From Alternaria dauci (taxonomy: Eukaryota; Ascomycota; Dothideomycetes; Pleosporales; Pleosporaceae), in the NCBI RefSeq assembly GCF_042100115.1, contig NC_091281.1:1-64000 (forward strand): 64,000 nucleotides of DNA. The letters run 5' to 3'. Each line of letters opens with the position of its first letter. Position 1 is the stretch's first letter. Below, piece after piece: positions 29,701-43,949 of the stretch. Both the position numbers and the translations under genes were made by a program. The notes below the pieces were generated by a model, which worked only from the letters and a program-made list of their open reading frames with translations, did not search any database and was not told where the DNA came from.

Positions 29701-32700
29701 AGTAAACGTAGGTAAGGTATTACTAAAATTAGGACTACCTATAGCTATACGTACGGCCTTAGCCTCTTTCTTACTCTTAGTAAGGAGGTTAGCTACTACT
29801 TCCTTCTTAAACTTATCCTTATCTTTAATAGTTATAGTAGCTAGGGTTAGTAGTAGGAGTAGCTCCTCTTCTATATATCCCTTATATATGTCTGTACTAA
29901 AGTTAGTATCTATAGGAAACTTAATACTACTAATAGTAGGCGCGTAGTCTTCTAGCTAAGATATATCCTTATTAGCTTTTAGCTTCTTAGGCGTCTTTAT
30001 AGTATAATATTTATTATCTAGGTTAATACTACTAGCTTCTAGGGTGCGCTTCTCCTTATAAGCTATTATCTTATTTATAGTTAGGTTAATAATCTTATCT
30101 TTATAGGCGTCTAGGAAACTAGCGATTTAGCGTATATAGGAAGATTTAGAAGTAGTAGTAATACTAGCTAAGGTAATAGTAAAAGGTAAAAGGTCTAGCT
30201 ACTAGTTATTATCTATACCTTTAGCTTCGCGTATTAGTTAAACTAGCTCTTAGCCCTTTTTAGAGAAGATATAGTAGTAATAGTAATTAGTATTATTATA
30301 GGGGGATAAGACGGCTAGGGTATAAATAAACCTATTAAGGAAATTCGTAGTTATACACTTAATAATTTTAGCTAGGGCGTTCTCTAGGATAAGGTAGTAG
30401 GATTTAGGAGTATAGTAGTTAATAAAAGCTAACGCAGAAGCTAGGGACGCGATTAAATTATTACTATAAAGATATTAGTAAGGTCTAAATATTAAGGTAG
30501 ATAGTAGCGCCCTCTCTTAGGGGTAGCTAAAAAGGTTTTCTAGGAACCCCTAAGGGGAGGCGGCTAGGAGGAATAATTATAGTTATTAATATTACTAAAT
30601 TAATAATCGCGTAACTTATAAAAGGAGCTACTCTACGTAAGAGCTATATATAATTAGGTAGAAAAAGTAATAGTCTAGGAGCTAGCCTCCTTAGTAGGTC
30701 TAGCCCTAAACTTACTATTCTTAGTTATTATTATCTAGAGTATTAACTATATAAGCTGCGCAGTAGTTATTCTAAAGATTATATCTAGTGCTAAAGATAG
30801 TAGCTAATATAAATATAGCCCTTACTTAAATCTTTAGGTTATTCTAATCCTCTATAACGTGTACTTACTCCTTATTATTATTACTAGAGTAGACGCTGTA
30901 GACGGCTATATAGAGTAGTTCTATAATAGTTTAGGTAAGCTCCTAGATAATAGGTATATTAAATTAATATATAAGCTTCTTATTAGCTAAAAGGTACTAG
31001 TTATTATATAGACTAATAATAGCCTACATCTTAGGTAAGTACTTAAGGAAGAGTTAAGTAAGATTAGCGTTAGGTATAGACGTAAAGTTAAGCTTAGGGC
31101 CTAGGGCGTTATACCCTATAGACTGCGTAGTCTTAAGGAGCTAGTAAATACACTCTCTATAGCTACTAGGCTTTATCCTAGGTAGAGTATTATAGGCCTT
31201 AAAAAGGTTAGACTTATTATAGAACTAAGATTCCCTATCGCGATTATACTTCTTATCTAGGTTATTATTATCGTCTCCTAGTAAATAATTAATAGGACGC
31301 TTCTTATATAGGACTTTATAATATAGAAAACCTATTAAGGGTAGGAAGTTAATAATCTATAGAGCGCGGGTCGTGCGAGAGTTAGTAGTAGGAATATTAG
31401 TCCCTAAAGAGACTAAGATATATATAGTAAATATCTAATTACGCTAGCGGGTAAGTTAGTTAGTATATATCTACTAATTATTAGGGGTGAAGAGGCGCTC
31501 TATAGAGTAGATATACTTTCTAGGTATAGACTTACTAATAGTGTTCTTAGAGTTAATAGGGAGGGCGCTCCTAAAGTCTTAACGTATTATAATTTATTAG
31601 AGGGTAGTCTACGTAGTTATACCCTAGGAGATATACTACTTATAGGAGGGGCTAGTAGTAGGAGTAATAAACTTAAGCTAGTTCTTATATATAAAATAAT
31701 ACTTAAAACTATAAGACGTTAGTATAGTATTAGGCACCTAGCTACTAGATATAGAGATATATATAGGGATATAAAGAAAGGTTTCCTAAGTACCCCTATA
31801 GGGTAGAGTAGTAATAGAAGGTAGGGGGGGGGGGCTTACTTAGGATCCTATAGGCTTAGTTTATATAGATTACTATAACTAGGGTAGTAGGTAGGGACTT
31901 CGCCGCTATACGTAATAGCGTCTTTATATATAGCTAATATATATTACTCCTCTATAATAAGCTTAGGTTTCTCTATTAAATAGATATAGCTCCTAAAGTC
32001 TTCTATACCTTAGGGTGCTAGATAGCTACTTAAGAGAATATAAGACTTTAGACGTAGCTATTATAGTGTATACTACTAAGAAGACTAATTTTAAAGACTA
32101 TTATAGCACTTATTAGTAAAGACGTAGCTAAAGAGATATACTAGTAAGTTAAGGATTAGGTAGGGGTTATCTTCTAAGAACTCTAGAAGATTCGCTAGAT
32201 TAGCTTACTACTTAGTTAGGTTAAAAGAACTAAGGGGGATATTACAGTTATTATAATAGAGTTACTAGTTTATCCTAGCTATCTTCTAGTAATTCTAAGG
32301 CCTATAGTAATAGGAGAGGAGCTAATACGAGACTACGTAGATAGACTAAGTACTAAGCTTATAGTCCTTATCCTATATAGGATAATTAGGCTTTAGGAAG
32401 TTATTAGCTACTTAATATTAGTTCTTAGTAATGCGCTTATTACTACTAATGTAGGTAACCTAGAAATATTAACTAAACTTATTTAGCTTAAGCGCGGTCT
32501 AGTAATAGAGACTAGATAAGGTAATATAGAGGGATAGTTAACTCTTAAGTATAGTAGGGGGGGTCTTTCTAGCCTTAATTACCTCTAGTTATTACTTAGT
32601 AATAAGGGTAGCGTTATTAGGGTCCTACTAAGTAAGCTAATTTAGTTACGTCTAGGAGTTACGTTAGTTTTATATAATAAGGGGTGTGATAAGGGTTCTA

Positions 32701-35700
32701 AAGAAACTTTCTAAGGTATCCTAAGGAATATATCTATAGGGGGTACATAAGGAAGTTTTTTAATAACCCCCTTTAGGGAAATCTTACCTTTATAATAGTT
32801 CCTCTAGTAATAAAGGTCTTTCCTAAACTAATATAGTTAGTAATAATCCCGCTATTAATCTATATTACTATAAGATAGGTAGCGAGATCTATAACCTACT
32901 TAGTTCCTATTACCTACTACTATCGTAGCGCGAAGCTAGTGCCTAGAATTACCTTATCTTTTATATTTTAGATATAGGCCTTAATATAGGCCTTAAAGAG
33001 GTACTATAAGCTATACACTATACTATTCTTTACTTATTTAAAGAGTTTCTTAGTTAGGTTATCTTTTAGCTCTTTTAGAATATCTACTATAGTAGAGAGA
33101 ACGTTATCTTTAGAGCTTACTTTAATCCTACTCTTAGCGCGCTATTAAATATCCTCGTCTACCTTAGTAGTAAGAGCGGCGACTAGGTCTAGTGTAGTAT
33201 TAATATTAACTTCTATAGCCTTAGTAATAAGCGTCGCTACCTCCTTATTACGCTTATACTCTAACTTTATTATATCTAGGATAGGCTTCTTACACTTATT
33301 CTTCATTAGGGCTATAATAATCTATCTTATATACTTAAGAGTAGTATTATAGAGAAGAGCTAAGTTTTAAGTATAGTACTTATACGCTTAGGGGCGCTAC
33401 TAAAGGTCCTAGACTTAATTAACGTAAAACCTAGTATCCTACTTCTTACGCTTAATTTACTTAGCTTTAAGGGCTAGTTTAGTAGTAGAAGTATCTATAT
33501 CCTTTATATATATCTTAATAACCTCTTTAATAGAGTAGCTAGTAATATTACTAACTTTATAAGGGGTAGTAGAAGTACTATTAGGAGATAGGGCGTTATC
33601 TAGGTTATTAATTTTACTAATAAACTTATCTAAAAGTAGTTATACTTTAGCCTTCTTTAGTAGATAACCACCCTTCTTCCTTAAGTTCTAGATAGTCTAT
33701 TAGGCGCTAGCCTCTACTTACTCTAGTATAGTGTTAAGCGTTACGTTCTTAATTAATTACTATAGCGCTCAAATAGCAGCTACCTTTTACTATACCTTAT
33801 AATAAGAGACTAAGTTACACTAACGCTTAGGGCGTAAGATCGTAATAATAATCTTTAAGAGGACCTAAAGATAATAAGTTAAGATAATACCCTCCTAGAT
33901 TTTAGCGATATTAAATATACTATAGTAAGGATTAGCGAAGATAGACTAAAGGATTATTATAAATCGTGCCTAGTAAAACTCCTCGCTCTAGTCTATATAA
34001 TTAGATAAAGTTATAGTTAAGAAGAGAGTTTCCCTATTCTTACTAAGGATATTAGCGACACGCTTAATACTATAGGAGCGCTTATTAAGTGTAACGTACT
34101 TAGATAGTATTTTATAGGCCTCGTAGATAGTAGGGTTATCTAGGATAGTGTTAGTAAGCTATATAGGGGTAATATAGAGAATCTTAGAATAGAAGGCGCT
34201 AACGTTTATAGTCTAATAGCTAAACTTCTCTCTATTAAGAGTTTAGGCTTTAATGTTTACTATAATATAGTAGGTAGAAGAAGACTTATTATTATACTTA
34301 TCTATACTATCCTTAACGCTAATAGGTATAATATCTTCTTTAATTTCTAGATCTTTAATATAGACATTAACATTAACCGCGTCTTTATTATTATCTTTAT
34401 TAGATAGCAGGGACACTCTAATAATAGGGGTAGTTAGTAAAGTTTTTAATATACCCCTATAGGGGTAAAGTAGGAAACCTTATAGAGGACGCTTTAGGGG
34501 CCGGACGGGCTAGTTAGGAGTCTTAGGAGGAGATAGGTTAATATCCTCTATTAGACTAGAGTCCTATATAGTGTACTAAGTTATAGTTAAGCCTTTTAAT
34601 TATTAATAGTATATTCTCTATACGTAGAAGTATTAGTAACTATAGCTTCCTACTCTATGTACCCCTATTAGGGGTATATAGGAAACTTAGCTAGGTATAT
34701 TATCCTATTATAGGGGTATATAGGAAACTTAGTAATTAGTAGGGTTACTAGTTTAGCTATTTTTAGAGTAGACTTACCTTCTATTACTTAGATTAGTAGT
34801 ACGTCGCTATAAAAGCGCCTATAAGTAATTAATAATTATTTCTAATAGCTTTTATAAGGATTATACGTACTCTTATATATTATAGCTACTATTATAGTTA
34901 CTATTTCTTTAGATTTAGTAGTAGATTTAGCGTTATTAGTTAGTGTTATTAACTAAGTTTAATAGATATAGAGAGTAAGAGTTAAGTTAATAAGTCTAAG
35001 CGCCTACGTTTCGTAACTTTCCTATATACCCTAAAGGTAATACCCTATAGTACTTATATATTAGATCCTAGTATAGTAGCGCTTAGCCTAACCCTAGATA
35101 GCTATTCTACTCTAGTGCCCTACATTTACTATACCTTACTATTTTATATACCCTATTAGTTAGTCTATTCTTTTAGGTAAGTCTAACTCTTATATTATAT
35201 AGTAATATTCTCTTTTATTAATAAAATTAGAGAGTAGGTTCTTACTAGGTTACTATAGTATCGTATCTACGTAGTGTTTAGTAAACTATAATAATATACT
35301 TATAGACCTTACTTAAATACTAGTTTCTCTATCTATATTATAGTTAGTATCTTTTACACTATAACTATATTAGTATAGGAGAATAAGGCGCCTATAGGGG
35401 TTAGAAGATAGGTTTTCTATATACGCCTAAGCTAATATACTATATTAATAGTACCTTACCCTTTACCTATTTAGTAGCCTACCGCTAGCTATTAAAACTA
35501 GTAGTATCGCTTAGGTTTCTTCTATATCTATAAATATCTTATATATAATGCGGTTAAGACCTAAGATAATCTAACTAGCTTTATAGTCTTCTCTAAAATT
35601 TACTATACTATAAAAATGTTAATAGAAGTTATTATCCTAGTTAGGGTCCTACTTATCCCCTTCTTCTTTACGTATATTTACTATCTACTAGTTATAAATA

Positions 35701-38700
35701 AGGTTAGATTTTACCTAGAGGTAGGCCTAAGTATCTTAGATTATAAATTTATCTTTATATAGATTCCTTCTCTATAGCTTATTATTTATTTATATAGTGC
35801 TGTTTATTTACTACTCTAGATAGTAGTTAGTTAGAAGAAGGTATTACTAGTACTACCCCTATCCCTATTTTTTATTTATACGGATATAGTACTCTTTTAT
35901 AGTAGTATTAATAAGGCTTCTATATTAGCTCTTTAGGTAATTAAAGTCGTCCCTAGTAATATAGTACACTAGGTAATATAAAGACTAGAACGTATACGTT
36001 TCTAGTATCTCGTACTTAAATACGTTTACCCTTTTCTTCGTAGTATCTAAACTAAGGTAAGTGTTAAACTTAAGTTCTTACTCTTATCTTACTTATTTAT
36101 AAGTCGTTATAGAGCTTATTTAGGAGTTATTATAGCTTAGACTAGAGCTTTACACTACTTATATATTAGATATTATCTAGGTACGTAACTATTTAGATTA
36201 CCTATACCTACCCTAACTATAGTTACGCTTATATATTAAGTTATTAAAAGGGGACTCTAATATAATATTTACTATATTTAGTAAGGTTAGTACTTAACTA
36301 GGCGTTATATTATAGTTAGAGGCCTTTACTTATATTAGAGGGGAGGACTTAGTATATAGCCCTATAGTTAATAATACGTAGGGCGAAGGAGATATTATAG
36401 TACTAGTATTAGAGGTGTAAGGCGTTATAGGCGCTACTAGACTACTACGTTTAGTAGGTATTATAGGAATAGTATAGTAGTTAGAACCTATACTATCTTA
36501 ATATCTACCGCCTTTAACTTATTTAATATATCTAATTCCTAAGGGATAATATAATCGCTCTTTATAAATATAGTACTAGGCTTCTACTAGTAGGTATATA
36601 GTGCGTTTAGTATTACTATTAAAGTATTTATTAAGAATATAACAGTAGCACTATTATATACTAGACCTATACTATATATATACTTATATCTTTAACTATA
36701 TAGCCTTACTTACCTTTATAAAATACGTGTTCTTAATACTATTAGAGGTAATTAGAATAGCTTTACACCTACGCCTGTTACGTCCTCCTCTTCTAGTCTC
36801 TTAGTTATAAGATATTAGTAATACTAGTAGCCTAATATAGATAATAGTATTAACGTCGTTAAAGTGTATCCCCTTAGTTAACGTACTAGTTATTACTATA
36901 TATCTAGACTTTATAGCCCTAAAAGCTTAGATATTTACTACCTTATCTTTCTTAACTATCTTACTATAGTAAATAAAACTAGTAAGCTTTATTACTAACT
37001 CTAAAGCTATTATAGTAAACTTAATATATACTATTATTTTCCTCTTAAGTCTAATCTCTTTTATAATATATTCTCCTATCTTATTAACACTCTAGATACT
37101 AGTACTACTAATATAATATATAGTATAGCTAATATTTAGTTACGTAGTAAGCTCTTAGAATAGTATTATATTACTTAGTAGTCCTAGTAGTTAAAATACG
37201 TCTTCCTAATAACTAATAGGTATAGTAGTAGATAGAAGTATTATACGTATAAAGTACTGCGTAATATTATAGAGCTATAGTAGATAATAATAGTAGGACA
37301 CGTCCTTAAGGATAACGTAGTAAAACTTATTTATAACTATCCTCTCTAGTACACTAAGTGTAGCTTACTAGTAGATAAAGGTAGAGAAGTTCTTATATAA
37401 AATGCTCTCTAGTGTAGTAAGAATAATAGATATAGTCTTATTATAAGTACTATACTACTAGATAGTAGCTTAGATTCTAAGTGCTTAATATTACTCTAGG
37501 AGATTAGTCCTAAGCGCTATAAGAGGGATAATAATAATTATCTAACCGTAACTATAGAAGTATATAGGTAGTAGGAAGGTAAGGCTTTTACTAGCTCCCG
37601 TACCTATAATATATATAACTATTAGTTTACCTACTATAATAGCTATAATAATAGCCTTCTATTCTCCTCTAAAGTGCGCGTTATTACTAAAATTAGCCTA
37701 GAGTAACCTAGAGTAGTTTACTAAGTCTCTTTCTACTTACTTTATAAGAGTAACTAGTATAACACTCTCTAGTAGGGGTGTAAAGTCCTCTAGAATAGGA
37801 CTAAACGTAAGGGCACGATACTATTAAGTAGATATCTTAAAGTAGGTATCTAGTTAGTTAAACCTACGTATAAACATCTTAGCGATATTAAGAGCGTACA
37901 CTATAGTTATAACCTCTATAGAATAACCTATTTATATCTCTTAAGATTTAGCCTTAGCCTTATTAATAATATCCTCTATATCTTCCTTAGTTAACTTATA
38001 TAGTAACCTATCTATACTACTAATCTTACGTCTAAAGGCAATAATAAGATAGCGTAGTGTACTAATATTAATCTCTTTACTAAGCTAATACTCTAATACT
38101 TAACAAAGAACTTAGCTAAGTAATTAAGATATTATATATTATTTCCTACTATTATCTAGCTAGAGTAGTACACTTTTTACTTACTTATAGTAGTAGTTCT
38201 ATAGGGATAACTTAAGCTATAACTAGACTATAAGGTAGAAGGGTTATATAAGCTAGGTGTACTATATAAGAAGAGACCTAATCTCTCTTAGTAGGAAACG
38301 ATAGATAGTCTTTATAGACTTATCTCTATTATAACCCTTATAGTAATAGGGAATAATAGTAATAAGCTTATTATAGAGGTAGATATTTCGTATTCCTATA
38401 ATAAGACTATTCTCTAGCTGTACACTAAGGAGCTTAGTTCCTTAGGTAGGTTATCTACTTATTAGATAAATAAGATAGAGAAGATATACTAGGAACTTCT
38501 ATATAAGGTTATAGTATTATTATACTTAAGTAAAGTCTTTAAGATTAGTAATAAGGTTAGATTTAAAAGCCTTATAGTTAACTCCTCTAATAAGTTATTA
38601 GAAAATAAAATCTTTTCCGTACTAAAGTTCTAGGTTACCTAGGTTAAAGATACTATATCCTAGTGTAGCGTTCTTTAGGTTATTAATAAGAGAGTCCTAT

Positions 38701-41079
38701 AGTATAGTAGGAAGACCTAATCGACTAGAAATGTATATAAGCTTATATAGAATACTAGAGGCCTTATTATACTCTTTAAATACTATCTAGGTGTATTTAG
38801 TTAAATTTATATATAGCCTATAGATAGTAACGTCTTCTCTATTCTAGTAGATAAATATATTAAGATTTTCTCTATATTAAAATTAGCTTAGAAGGCGCCC
38901 CTATTTAATAAGCTAATTTATAGAGGTAGGGTATTCTATAGTAAGGTAATTATAAACCTATAATCTAAAGTTATTTACGATTATATAATTGCGATCCTCT
39001 ACTATAGGAGGACTTTCCCCTATAGACTCTTATTCTTCTAGTAGACTTTTAACCTCTTATACTATAGTAGCTTAAGAAGTCTCCTCTTATATATATATAT
39101 TAGGCGGTGCTAGAGTATTAATAGGAGGCTAAAACTTATCTCTTAGTTTCTATAGTATAGTAAATCTATATATCTTCTTAATAGCTAATATATATATTGT
39201 AAAGTTATACGCCTCTAAGAATCTAGTACGTAATAGTAATAGTGCGAGGAAAGTAACTAGAGTAGCGAGGGTAAGTTTAGTATTATATTAGTAGGTAGTC
39301 TACTTAATAAGACTAATTTAGAACTAATAGTAGAGGGCTTTAAGTACGCCTAGTAATATTTTACTATATTATTTATTTACTATAGGAAAGTTAGCTATAA
39401 AGGTATTAAGATACTTTATAATCTTATCTTAAGCTTTTTATTAATATATCTATAGTACTAGTATAGATAGTTACCTCTATTTCTTAACTAGTACATAGTA
39501 GAAGAATATAAAGATCTTCTATAGTAATAGCGCGTAGTGTAGGTTATAAGACTAGTAGGGTTTAAAAGGAAAGGTAGGTATATTAATGTATATCTCTTAT
39601 ATTATATAGATATAGGCGTAGCGAGAAGTCTATAGACTAATATTCTACTAGGTGCGCACTATACCCTTAATAGTAGTATAGAGGAAGAATAGCTTTAGTT
39701 CTATATTAGAGGAGGGAACTAAGACGTAGGCTAGAGCCTCTACTTATATCTAGAAGTCCTTAAACGTGCCTATAATCCTATAGGTAGTAATCTAAGGGTT
39801 AGTCTAGATAGAGGGAGCCCCTAGGAAAGAGGCGAATTATTCTACTTACACTTCCTCTACCTAGCGTAATACTAAACCTAATTATTTACGTAATATAGCG
39901 TTATCTTCTTTACTATCCTTAGCTATATAAGTCTCCTTATTACTTTATTTAGGTGTTCTATCGCTAAGTGTAGACACTAGCGTTAGAGATTATAGGGTAT
40001 TATACTTAAGGTTTAATTCTTTATTATTAATAGCTTAGTAGGGTAACTCTCTATAGGGGTAGACTAGAAACTTTTATATTAACCTTAAGGATTAATACTC
40101 TAGTAGAATAAACTTAAATAGTTATTATAATATAATAATCTGCACTCGTGTATTATACTACTCCTCTCTCCTATAAGAACTAGTATTCTAGGGACTATTT
40201 AATCTATATTTATAGAGATAGCTATGTATATTATAGTAGGTAGATGTATTAGTAATAATCTTAGTGTAAAAACGGCACTAGTAAGATCCTTTATATAGTT
40301 TAAGGCTAATAAAGGCCTCTATAGGTGTATTAGGTATAATAAAGTCTATATACTTTATATAATAGTTACTACTAGAAATAAAAGTATTAATAGCCTCTTA
40401 AATATAGTAGTACTCCCTTAGGGTAGTCTCTTCCTAATACTCTTTATTAAAATATAAGAGTACTTTACTTAGAAGGATAGTATACGAGTGTAGCGCGTAC
40501 GTTATAATCTTATTAGTATAATTAGCTATAATATAGTTAGGAAGAGATATAAAAGGAGTATATATAGTAATAATTAAGGGTAATAGATAGTTAGTAATAA
40601 GTAGAATAAAGGTGTAAGGATTTTAGCCTAAGATTATAGCTAAAACTAGAACCCTTAGACTAGTATAAATAAACCTATTCTAAGTAATCTACCTAATTCT
40701 TACTTAATAAGCTTCCTTATTATCTATATTAATATAATATAATAATAACTTTACTCTAACTAATACTAATAGTAATATAGGGTAATAGAGGATACTATTA
40801 TAATAGTAAGAGAGGTAAGCTAAGTAAGGTAAGGAGAAGTACTATTATATATATTATTTAATATTAATACTTAGGGTAGTAAGGTATTTATTATATTATT
40901 ACCTAATATAGTATTACGCTAGATATATTATTAAGTAAATAAGAAGATAATCTTATAATTTATAAATTAAGTATATAATATACTAGTAGATAAGATTCTA
41001 GATTTAGAAGAAGAGTAAAATAAGGGGGAAGAGTAGACACTAGGGGTTAAGAGAAAGTAAAATAATAGTAAGAGTAGAA

Positions 41080-42240
41080 TAAAATAAGTTAATTAGAAGC
41101 TAAAAGAATAACTTAAGGAGGCTATAGTATAAATAGTAGTAAGTATATAAGACCTTATTAGGGTAGCTACTAATAACGTTACTATAGCTCCTAAAGAGTA
41201 GTAATATAAGAAGTTTACTTAATACTTACTTAGCGTAAGTATTTAGGTAGTAGGAAATATAATATTAAAGGTAGCTATAATAAGTATAGTAGAGTATATT
41301 AAAGATTAGAAAATACTTCTTTAATTTTAGCGCTCTTAGTACTCTTAGGGTAAGTAGTTATTTAGAGATAATATACTAAAGCTACTATAGTATAATAAGT
41401 TAGACCTTTTTAGATTAGCTAAATATAATAACTATATTACTATATTATTAGATAGGCGTCTAGTACTTTTATAAATAGTATTAGTAATACTATATAAATC
41501 TAAGCTTATAGTAAATAATATAAGTTAGTTTAAGAACTTAGTTATAATAGTAAAGATAAGTTAGGCTCTAGGTATTACCTTAGAGATATAATATAGGTAG
41601 ATTATAGCTACTCTAACTACTAAGTATAAATAATTAAAAAGTCTTATCTAGTAAAGATAAGTATTTACTAAAGGGCGTAGTTATAGATATATAATAGTAG
41701 TAAAGGAGTTCCTCTTTAGCTAATCCTTCTAATATATAGATAGGTCTCTAGCTATAAAAGAGGATAGCTTAGTAGACTAGAAAGAGTTTAGTAAGTAACT
41801 AGATACTAGGAAAAGATAAGGAATTATAAAAGCTAAGTTTAGTATTAAGGTGTTCGCACTTCTACTATAAAAGTTAATTAGGAACGCGTACGTAGAGTTA
41901 GGCTTAATAGTTATACGTTTTATATAATAGGTAGAGATACTAGTATTATATAACGCGAACGTTTTTAAAGCGGCTAGGGTAATTAAGCTATATTATATTA
42001 CTTATATATTAGATTACACGCTACTAGAGCTATTAGTATTAAAAGGTATAACTAATAAGGAGATTAGGATATATAACCTACTAGCTACTCTCTATTAGCT
42101 CTATAGAATATAAGTAGAGAGAGGGGAGATTATAGGTAAGAGTATCTCTAGGGAAGAAGATAATAATAGAAAGGTTATAAGTAAAAGTAATTTTAGGGAG
42201 GAAGATTCTACTATACTAAATACTTAGGTATATTAGTAGT
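41080..42240 (+). pseudogene. Decayed plus-strand frame, about 370 codons, unknown
   Basis: One plus-strand phase reads as protein for about 1.1 kb. Its stops are almost all TAA, TAG or TGA at sites where CAA, CAG or TGG is the simplest ancestor, with no obvious indel. The content is alpha-helical-looking and rich in Leu/Ile/Lys. I recognise no domain. It could be a cargo gene or transposon ORF caught in the RIP block. Confidence 0.4.
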
Positions 42241-42454
42241 TAAAGGGGTTAGTAGAAAACTATTATATACTTTATAGGTTTATATTTAATAAGAAAATTA
42301 TAAGGGCGTAAAAATATTAAGTTACTTACTAATAGAGGTGCTTAGAAAGGTTTTCTATTTACCCCTACTTATAGTATATAATCTTTACTCCTTTATACTA
42401 GTATATTATTTTAACTTTACTTTAGGACTAGAATAATCTTATAAGCTTACTACC

Positions 42455-42892
42455 TAACTAAGTATCCTTACTATTAGACTAAGTATCCTTACTATTAGAC
42501 TAAGTATCCTTACTATTAAACTAAATATCCTTACTATTAGACTAAGTATCTTTACTATTAGACTAAATATCCTTACTATTAAACTAAATATCCTTACTAT
42601 TAGACTAAATATCCTTACTATTAGACTAAGTATCCTTACTATTAGACTAAGTATCCTTACTATTAGACTAAGTATCCTTATTATTAGACTAAATATCCTT
42701 ACTATTAAACTAAATATCCTTACTATTAGACTAAATATCCTTACTATTAGACTAAGTATCCTTACTATTAGACTAAGTATCCTTACTATTAGACTAAGTA
42801 TCTTTACTATTAGACTAAATATCCTTACTATTAGACTAAGTATCCTTACTATTAGACTAAGTATCCTTACTATTAAACTAAATATCCTTACT
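42455..42892. repeat. 21-bp tandem array, about 21 copies
   Basis: The unit is TTACTATTAGACTAAGTATCC. A second type has TTAAACTAAATATCC. The two G-to-A changes usually occur together, so they mark two unit subtypes and not random hits. A few units have TCTTT for TCCTT. Confidence 0.92.
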
Positions 42893-43949
42893 CTAAAAGA
42901 TACTAGGACTAGATAGAGGATATATAGCTAGGATATCTAGCTAATTTTCTTATATATAGACTAGTTCTTTAAGGATATAGACCCTATATCCTTTAACCTT
43001 ATATAGTTAGTTCTAGTTCTATATTCTCTAGTTCTAGTTTTATATTCTCTAGTTCTAATATATAGTAATTTCTAAACCCTAATTAAGGTTAAACCCTAAC
43101 CCTAAATTCTTTAGTTCTAGTTCTAAATTCTCTAGTACCTTTATATTAGAAAACTAAAACTAGAAAATAATTCTTTAGTTCTAGTACCTTTATATTATAT
43201 ACTAGTCTTCTTCTTCTCTCTCTACTTATATACTTTATACTACTCTACTTTCTTCTTCTATTACTAAAGAGAAAAGAGGAAGAGTAAGGTTTAGGAAAAT
43301 ACTTATTAAGTAAGTTTTTTTTTTTATTATAATTATTATATTTATTAACTTTCTTTTAGGGAGGAAGTAGAATTTAAAAAAAATTTACTTATTTTAGAAC
43401 TTCTTAATAAAGTTAAAGAAGTAAGAAAAGGTATAGAATAGTATTTATTTATTATTTTTATTTTTTATTAATATTTTCTTAGAAGTAAAAGAGGTTTATA
43501 CTATATTATATAATCTAATTATAAAGTAAGCTTATAAGTAAAGTAATATATATATAGTTTAAAAATTAAAACTATAAATAGGGGTCCTTTATTTTATCTA
43601 GTATATATTTCCCCTTTTAGCGTCCTAATATTCTACTAAAAATTAATCTTTTTTTAGCTTATATACTAGGCTAATACTAACTAATACTTACTTACCCCCT
43701 TTCTAGCCTAGTTACTATATTACTTTCTTACTCTAAACTATAACTATTTATATACCTATTTTACCTATTATACTTCTTATAATACTACTACCTAAGTACT
43801 ATAAGTATAGTAAAGTACTAAGTACTATAATAGATATATTTTAGTTTAGGAAATAGAAGTAAAACTATACTACTTACTTTCTACCTATATATATATACTA
43901 ATATAATAATATATATATAACTTTAAAGTATTAGAGCTTTATAATATAT

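Larger units (their letters stand above)
27027..42365. repeat. Dispersed family of about 31-bp imperfect palindromes
   Basis: Nine copies share the plan GGGG(G)T, 5-6 nt, AGAAA, then GTTTCYTA, 3-4 nt, ACCCC: 27027-27056, 27805-27838, 29283-29313, 31766-31796, 32739-32771, 34427-34457, 35397-35427, 40056-40084 and 42335-42365. Two half-sites (GGGGTATATAGGAAAC) lie at 34671 and 34713. They are scattered at irregular spacing with unrelated flanks. The family is not seen in the clean island. Confidence 0.6.

Noticed and set aside
43075..43105. Interstitial telomere repeat
   Set aside because: Only about two CCCTAA-like units in AT-rich DNA; could be chance.
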